Part shown: positions 6,611-10,273 of the stretch, in pieces
Layout of the letters: each line of letters starts with the position of its first letter
How positions within the stretch are numbered: the first letter of the stretch is position 1
Assembly: GCA_013695565.1 (NCBI GenBank)
Contig: JACDAG010000927.1
Coordinates: forward strand, 1-10,273
From: Bradyrhizobium sp.
GTDB lineage: Bacteria; Pseudomonadota; Alphaproteobacteria; Rhizobiales; Xanthobacteraceae
Direction of reading: 5' to 3'
Length of the DNA: 10,273 nt
The notes under the pieces: generated by a model
Seen by the model: only the letters and a program-made list of their open reading frames with translations
The model's database searches: none
What the model was told of the DNA's origin: nothing
Program-made: the position numbers and the translations under genes

Positions 6611-7675
6611 ATGAGTCGTTACTGCCCTTTTTGCCCGTCCGCATCGCTGACAGCACTCGCCGTCACGGCGATGGTGCTGCTGACCCCTGCGAGCGTATCG
6701 CCGGTGCAGGCGCAAACTGCCCAGCAACAGGCCGCCCAGCAGGCCGCCGCGCTATCCGACAAGGCCAAATCCGAAGCCGCCAAATCTGAAGCCACCAAAT
6801 CTGAAGCCACCAAGTCACAGGCTGCCCCAACCACAGGCGCAGGCAATCTGGCCGCTGTCGACTCCTCCAATCCGGGCGCGCAAAAGGGCCTCGCCGGCAA
6901 GGCGATCGACAAGGTGAAGGAAGCCGCGAAATCGGCCGGCGACATCTTCAATCGCGTGCCCTGCCTGTCGCCGAAGGGTGGCGCCAAAAAGATGGGATCG
7001 CTGCCGCATGTCGCGGGCAAGCTCGCCGCCGGCGAGCCGGTGGTGATCATCGCATTCGGATCGTCGTCGACCGCCGGCTTCGGCGCGTCCTCGCCGGAAT
7101 TCAATTATCCGAACCGGCTCGCAGCCCAGCTGCATCGGCAATACCCGACCGCCGACATCACCGTGATCAATCGCGGCCAGGGCGGCGAAGACGCGCCCGA
7201 AATGATGAAGCGGCTGCAGACCTCCGTGATCGACATGCATCCGGATCTGGTGATCTGGCAGGTCGGTACCAACGCCGTGCTGCGCAATCTCGATCCGGCC
7301 GAGACCATCAAGTTGGTGGAAGACGGCGTCGCACGCATTCAGGCCGCCGGCGCCGATCTGGTGCTGATCGACCCGCAATATTCGCCGAAGGTCAACGAAC
7401 GCGCGGAAAGCGCGGGCAAGATGATCAATCTGCTCGGCAAGGTCGCCGAACTGCGCAAGGTCGGTATCTTCCCGCGCTTCGAGGTGATGCGCGACTGGCA
7501 CGAGAAGCAGGCGATCCCGATGGACAATTTCGTCATCGCCGACGGCCTGCACATGAGCGACTGGGGCTACGCCTGCTTCGCGCAGTTGCTCGGCGACGAC
7601 ATCATCCGCTCCGTCGGCCAGATCAAACTCGGCGTCAACGTGCCCTCGGACGTGCGGACGTATAGGCCGATGTGA
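6611..7675 (+). CDS. Exported SGNH/GDSL-family hydrolase or acyltransferase-type protein
   Basis: A 354-residue protein with a signal peptide (hydrophobic TALAVTAMVLLTPAS, probable cut after VQA at about 34). Residues 36-120 are a low-complexity Ala/Gln/Lys linker including a KSEAA/T repeat at about 52-71. The SGNH domain starts at about 143: block I is AFGSSSTAG with Ser152 as likely nucleophile (GDS replaced by GSS), block II Gly189 in NRGQGG, block III GTN with Asn221 and block V DGLH with Asp311 and His314. The complete tetrad suggests an active esterase, deacetylase or acyltransferase acting in the periplasm. It follows the degenerate paralogue by 13 bases with its own GAGGA about 10 bases before ATG 6611, and together they follow opgC. 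Glucan or glycan decoration is the likely context, inferred from that linkage. Only the general family is certain, not the substrate. Confidence 0.85.
   Translation: MSRYCPFCPSASLTALAVTAMVLLTPASVSPVQAQTAQQQAAQQAAALSDKAKSEAAKSEATKSEATKSQAAPTTGAGNLAAVDSSNPGAQKGLAGKAIDKVKEAAKSAGDIFNRVPCLSPKGGAKKMGSLPHVAGKLAAGEPVVIIAFGSSSTAGFGASSPEFNYPNRLAAQLHRQYPTADITVINRGQGGEDAPEMMKRLQTSVIDMHPDLVIWQVGTNAVLRNLDPAETIKLVEDGVARIQAAGADLVLIDPQYSPKVNERAESAGKMINLLGKVAELRKVGIFPRFEVMRDWHEKQAIPMDNFVIADGLHMSDWGYACFAQLLGDDIIRSVGQIKLGVNVPSDVRTYRPM
6764..6823 (+). repeat. 15-bp in-frame tandem repeat, about four units
   Basis: Units at 6764-6778, 6779-6793, 6794-6808 and 6809-6823 follow the pattern RCCAAATCYGAAGCC, the last one diverged. 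They encode the five-residue unit A/T-K-S-E-A in the linker between the signal peptide and the SGNH domain. Such repeats can change length by slippage in whole codons without breaking the frame. Confidence 0.8.
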
Positions 7676-7688
7676 GAGGGCGAATGGG

Positions 7689-7744
7689 GAGTAGCGAATA
7701 GCGAATGGTGAAGATCTCCATTCGCCACTCGCTATTCGCTACTC
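7689..7744. repeat. Near-perfect inverted repeat between convergent genes; possible two-way terminator
   Basis: Arms 7689-7708 (GAGTAGCGAATAGCGAATGG) and 7725-7744 match in inverted orientation at 19 of 20 bases, with a 16-base loop, lying between the stop of the SGNH gene and the stop of metZ. The position suits a terminator shared by both genes, but no T run follows on either side, so it may instead stall polymerase or protect the mRNA 3' ends. Each arm also contains the smaller direct repeat AGCGAATAGCGAAT. Confidence 0.62.
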
Positions 7745-7753
7745 GCCCAATGT

Positions 7754-8947
7754 TCACGCCTGCTCCAGCGCCGCCTCGAAATCCTCGATCAGATCATCCG
7801 CATGCTCGAGCCCGGCGGAGAAGCGAATAAACCCTTCGCTGATGCCGAGTTCGGCGCGTGCCTCCGGCGTCAGCCGTTGATGCGTGGTGGTCGCAGGATG
7901 GGTGACGAGGCTCTTGGCGTCGCCGAGATTGTTGGAGATCCGCGAGATCTTCAAACCGTTGAGGCAACGGAATGCGCCCTGCTTGCCGCCCTTGACCTCG
8001 AAGCCGATCAACGTCGAGCCGGCGCGCATCTGCTTCCTGACCAGTTCGGCCTGCGGATGATCGGCGCGGCCGGGATAGATCAGCCGCGAGATCTTCGGAT
8101 TCTTCGCCAGTGCATCGGCGACCTTGCCCGCGGTCTCGGTCTGCGCGCGCACCCGCACCGCCAGCGTCTCCAGTCCCTTGAGCAGCACCCAGGCGTTGAA
8201 CGGCGACATCGACGGGCCGGTCTGGCGCATGAAATTATGGATGTGCTCGGCGATGAAGGCTTCCGAGGACAGGATGATGCCGCCGAGGCAGCGGCCCTGG
8301 CCGTCGATGTGTTTGGTCGCGGAATACACCACGACATCGGCGCCGAGCGTCAGCGGGCTCTGCCAGATCGGGGTTGCGAACACATTGTCGACGATCAGCC
8401 GCGCGCCGCCCTTGTGCGCGATCTCGGCGATCGACTGGATATCCAGCACGTCGAGCGTCGGATTGGTCGGGCTCTCCAGGAAGCACGTCTTGGTGTTCGG
8501 CTGCATCGCCTTGCGCCACTGGTCGAGATCGAGGCCATCGACCAGCGTCGACTGGATGCCGTAGCGCGGCAGCAGATCTTCCACCACATAGCGGCACGAG
8601 CCGAACATCGCCTTCGCCGCCACGACGTGATCGCCGGCCTTCAGCGGCGCCAGGATCGCGGTGGTTACCGCCGCCATGCCGGTCGCGGTCGCGCGCGCGG
8701 CTTCGGCGCCTTCGAGCTCGATCATGCGGCGCTCGAACATCGATATGTTGGGGTTGGAAAAGCGCGAATAGAGAAAGCCCGGATCCTCGCCCTTGAACCG
8801 CGCCTCGCATTGCTCGGCGGTGTCGTAGATGAACCCCTGGGTCAGGAACAGCGCCTCGGACGTCTCGCCGAATTGGGAGCGCAGGGCGCCGGAATGGACC
8901 AGCTTGGTTTCGGGGCGATAGCGGGTGGTAGTCTTAGCCTCAGACAT
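7754..8947 (-). CDS. metZ: O-succinylhomoserine sulfhydrylase
   Basis: A 397-residue cytoplasmic PLP enzyme of the Cys/Met metabolism family. MetZ makes homocysteine directly from O-succinylhomoserine and sulfide, the step before methionine synthesis. The PLP Schiff-base lysine is K212 in VVYSATKHIDGQGR; other family marks are LYSRFSNPN (59-67), the ATATGMAAV loop (86-94), ESPTNPTLD (158-166), IVDNVFATP (185-193) and the C-terminal SLVTHPATTTH (346-356) with EGFIRFSAGLE. Start ATG 8947-8945 follows GGAGG four bases upstream; the frame stays open to 9010 but that part is the leader terminator, not protein. The SAM-II riboswitch in front fits a methionine-pathway enzyme. Cystathionine gamma-synthase and other family members look similar; the QGFIYDTAEQCEARF segment and the riboswitch favour MetZ. 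Confidence 0.92.
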   Translation of the reverse strand: MSEAKTTTRYRPETKLVHSGALRSQFGETSEALFLTQGFIYDTAEQCEARFKGEDPGFLYSRFSNPNISMFERRMIELEGAEAARATATGMAAVTTAILAPLKAGDHVVAAKAMFGSCRYVVEDLLPRYGIQSTLVDGLDLDQWRKAMQPNTKTCFLESPTNPTLDVLDIQSIAEIAHKGGARLIVDNVFATPIWQSPLTLGADVVVYSATKHIDGQGRCLGGIILSSEAFIAEHIHNFMRQTGPSMSPFNAWVLLKGLETLAVRVRAQTETAGKVADALAKNPKISRLIYPGRADHPQAELVRKQMRAGSTLIGFEVKGGKQGAFRCLNGLKISRISNNLGDAKSLVTHPATTTHQRLTPEARAELGISEGFIRFSAGLEHADDLIEDFEAALEQA

Positions 8948-8983
8948 GTGACCTCCGTCGTGACCACCATTGAAAATGGTCAC
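8948..8983 (-). promoter_or_regulatory. Possible Shine-Dalgarno-sequestering helix in the metZ leader
   Basis: On the minus strand GTGACC (8983-8978) can pair with either of two identical GGTCAC copies: one at 8965-8960, giving a 7-bp hairpin with neighbours (TGGTCAC/GTGACCA), or one at 8953-8948 that is part of the ribosome-binding sequence GGAGGTCAC directly before the ATG. The second pairing would hide the ribosome-binding site. The pairings are exact, the regulatory role is inference. Confidence 0.35.
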
Positions 8984-9017
8984 AAAAAACCGGCCTGGAA
9001 AAATTTCCACAGGCCGG
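8984..9017 (-). terminator. Intrinsic terminator in the metZ leader (attenuator)
   Basis: On the minus strand the arms CCGGCCTG (9017-9010) and CAGGCCGG (8997-8990) form a GC-rich stem that extends inward with GGAAA/TTTCC around a bulge, and six T residues (8989-8984) follow at once. That is the classic stem plus U-run layout. It sits between the riboswitch and the metZ start, where it would stop transcription before the gene. It competes for bases with the upstream hairpin at 9009-9040. Confidence 0.78.
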
Positions 9018-9040
9018 GATCACACGTGTCCCCGGCCTGT
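9009..9040 (-). promoter_or_regulatory. Alternative (anti-terminator-like) hairpin in the metZ leader
   Basis: Arms ACAGGCCGGG (9040-9031, minus strand) and CCCGGCCTGT (9018-9009) are a perfect 10-bp pair with a 12-base loop that contains ACACGTGT. The second arm is the same sequence that forms the first arm of the terminator, so the two hairpins exclude each other. The first arm begins at the last base of the aptamer's GCTAAA pseudoknot strand. This arrangement suggests the switch between on and off states, with direction inferred. Confidence 0.6.
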
Positions 9041-9093
9041 TTAGCGACTTATTTAACGTGGCTGCAAGCCGGCCGGCTCAAATCACCACGGGA
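9037..9093 (-). promoter_or_regulatory. SAM-II riboswitch upstream of metZ
   Basis: On the minus strand this reads CCCGTGGTGATTTGAGCC, then GGCTTGCAGCCACGTTAAA and finally AAGTCGCTAAAC. Those blocks are the conserved core of the alphaproteobacterial SAM-II aptamer as I recall it. P1 pairs CGTGG (9090-9086) with CCACG (9061-9057); the loop strand TTTGAGC can pair with GCTAAA (9045-9040) to make the pseudoknot. The family binds S-adenosylmethionine and lowers expression of methionine genes such as metA and metZ when SAM is plentiful. It starts within a few bases of the predicted transcription start and is followed by the terminator hairpins. Confidence 0.92.
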
Positions 9094-9102
9094 TAAGTCA
9101 TG

Positions 9103-9131
9103 CTGATATTCCCTCGCGCCCTTTTCGTCAA
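9103..9131 (-). promoter_or_regulatory. Probable metZ promoter
   Basis: On the minus strand TTGACG (9131-9126) and TATCAG (9108-9103) are 17 bases apart, an excellent -35 and a fair -10 for the housekeeping sigma factor. Transcription would start near 9096, just before the riboswitch, giving a leader of about 150 bases. The agreement with the riboswitch position makes this the best supported promoter in the window. Confidence 0.65.
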
Positions 9132-9175
9132 GCCGGCCATCGGATAACCCGTAAATGCCCATATTTATGAGGTTT

Positions 9176-9195
9176 GGATGACATATAGGTCATCC
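9176..9195. promoter_or_regulatory. Dyad upstream of dcd, possible operator
   Basis: GGATGAC (9176-9182) and GTCATCC (9189-9195) are perfect 7-bp inverted arms around a 6-base AT-rich centre, ATATAG. The centre includes TATAGG, which could be the -10 of a dcd promoter, although no convincing -35 is seen. It ends 25 bases before the GTG start. A weaker dyad with the same 6-base gap, TAAAT/ATTTA, lies at 9152-9167. Confidence 0.4.
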
Positions 9196-9220
9196 CCGTG
9201 GGCAACCCTTGAGGACCGCC

Positions 9221-10273
9221 GTGCCGTTCACGCTTCCGCCCGACGCCAACGGAATTCTGCCCGACCGCATGATCGCGGCGATGGCGGATGCGGGCCTGAT
9301 CCTGCCGGCCTACCCCTTTGTCGAGAGCCAGATCCAGCCCGCCAGCCTCGATCTGCGCCTCGGCGATATCGCCTACCGGGTGCGCGCGAGCTTCCTGCCC
9401 GGTCCGGGGGCGACGGTCGCCGAGCGCATCGACGAACTGAAGCTGCACGAGATCGACCTCACTGACGGGGCGGTGCTGGAAACAAATTGCGTCTACATCG
9501 TGCCGCTGCTGGAGAGCCTCGCGCTGCCGCCGGAGATCGTCGCTGCTGCCAATCCGAAGAGTTCGACCGGGCGGCTCGACGTCTTCACCCGCGTGATCGC
9601 TGACGGTACGCGCCGCTTCGACATGATTGGCGCCGGCTATCACGGCCCGCTCTATGCCGAGATCAGTCCGAAGACGTTTCCGGTGTTGCTGCGCGAGGGA
9701 TCGCGGCTCTCTCAAGTGCGCTTCCGCACCGGCGACGCCATCCTCAACGCCGACGAACTCGACGCGCTGCATGAGGCCGAGCGGCTGGTCGATATCGATG
9801 ACGCCGACCTCGCCAATGGCGTCGCACTCAGCGTCGATCTCTCGGGCGAGAGTGCCGGCGGCTTCGTCGGCTACCGCGCCAAGCGCCACACCGGCGTCGT
9901 CGATGTCGATCGCCGCGGCGGCTATTCGGTCGATGAATTCTGGGAGCCGATCGCGGCGCGCGCCGACGGCAGCCTGATCCTCGATCCCGGCGAGTTCTAC
10001 ATCCTGGCCTCCAAGGAAGCTGTGCAGATTCCGCCGGACTACGCCGCCGAAATGGTGCCGTTCGATCCCCTGGTCGGCGAATTCCGGGTGCATTATGCCG
10101 GCTTCTTCGATCCCGGCTTCGGCTATGCCGGCGCCGGCGGGCAGGGCTCCCGCGCCGTGCTGGAAGTGCGCTCGCGCGAAGTGCCGTTCATCCTCGAACA
10201 CGGCCAGATCGTCGGCCGGCTGGTCTACGAGCACATGCTGTCGCGGCCGAAGGCTCTCTACGGGACCGATCTC
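9221..10273 (+). CDS. dcd: 2'-Deoxycytidine 5'-triphosphate deaminase, long form (3' end outside window)
   Basis: The frame is open for 351 codons from GTG 9221 to the window edge with no stop. The product resembles the long alphaproteobacterial dCTP deaminase, about twice the length of the E. coli enzyme, which deaminates dCTP to dUTP as a source of dTMP. Visible motifs in the dUTPase-like fold are QPASLDLRLGD (39-49), AANPKSSTGRLDVFTRVI (109-126) with the SSTGR substrate loop, and GPLYAEISPKTFPV (142-155). A second, similar half carries FDPGFGYAGAGGQGSRAVLEV (296-316 in shorter form GFGYAG...AVLEVRS) and ILEHGQIVGRLVYEHM (324-339). GTG is chosen because GAGGA (9211-9215) lies five bases before it and no in-frame ATG precedes the conserved part. 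It is divergent from metZ. A large antisense frame covers the same bases but is a shadow. Confidence 0.9.
   Translation, partial: MPFTLPPDANGILPDRMIAAMADAGLILPAYPFVESQIQPASLDLRLGDIAYRVRASFLPGPGATVAERIDELKLHEIDLTDGAVLETNCVYIVPLLESLALPPEIVAAANPKSSTGRLDVFTRVIADGTRRFDMIGAGYHGPLYAEISPKTFPVLLREGSRLSQVRFRTGDAILNADELDALHEAERLVDIDDADLANGVALSVDLSGESAGGFVGYRAKRHTGVVDVDRRGGYSVDEFWEPIAARADGSLILDPGEFYILASKEAVQIPPDYAAEMVPFDPLVGEFRVHYAGFFDPGFGYAGAGGQGSRAVLEVRSREVPFILEHGQIVGRLVYEHMLSRPKALYGTDL

Noticed and set aside
6779..6823. Possible CRISPR-like array
   Set aside because: The 15-bp units are directly adjacent without spacers and are in frame inside a protein-coding linker.
8948..9010. 21-codon upstream extension of metZ
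   Set aside because: This part is leader RNA holding the terminator U run and hairpins; ATG 8947 has a GGAGG just upstream.
7802..9106. Long open frame (434 codons) on the plus strand opposite metZ
   Set aside because: Antisense shadow of metZ caused by high GC at third positions; metZ has the PLP lysine motif and a riboswitch, while this frame also crosses the leader hairpins.
9128..10234. Long open frame (368 codons) on the minus strand across the right end
   Set aside because: It is antisense to dcd, whose plus-strand product has clear dCTP deaminase motifs. The minus-strand translation is rich in Ala, Arg, His and Asp without a recognisable fold, and it would run through the SAM-II/metZ promoter side of the gap.

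Overview
The window is GC-rich chromosomal DNA of an alphaproteobacterium. Codon use, gene types, a SAM-II riboswitch in front of metZ and two kinds of intergenic palindromic repeat all point to the Bradyrhizobium/Rhodopseudomonas group; this is inferred from recall, not from a search.

Layout from left to right. (1) The 3' part of argD (acetylornithine transaminase) overlaps argF (ornithine carbamoyltransferase), an arginine biosynthesis pair. (2) A roughly 1.03-kb IS30-family insertion sequence on the minus strand sits inside a roughly 125-bp palindromic intergenic repeat. Its transposase gene is broken by a one-base frameshift after codon 13, and its stop codon lies in host DNA next to the argF stop. 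(3) hslO (redox chaperone Hsp33) follows on the plus strand. A second kind of hairpin repeat separates it from convergent apaG. (4) apaG and opgC diverge from a 258-bp region with a plausible promoter in each direction. (5) opgC starts a tight three-gene plus-strand cluster: a polytopic OpgC-type acyltransferase followed by two exported SGNH-fold proteins. The first SGNH protein has lost every diagnostic catalytic residue; the second keeps them. (6) A near-perfect hairpin separates this cluster from convergent metZ (O-succinylhomoserine sulfhydrylase). (7) The metZ leader holds a good sigma-70-like promoter, a SAM-II riboswitch, two competing hairpins of which the second is an intrinsic terminator with a U run, and a possible Shine-Dalgarno-sequestering helix. 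(8) Divergent from metZ is a long-form dCTP deaminase gene (dcd), open at the right edge, with a dyad just upstream that could be an operator.

Most of this is housekeeping metabolism: arginine, methionine, pyrimidine nucleotides and redox protein quality control. The parts most worth a second look are the opgC/pseudo-SGNH/SGNH cassette, which looks like a split version of acyltransferase-SGNH systems that decorate periplasmic glycans; the layered attenuator in front of metZ; and the exactly reconstructable IS insertion.
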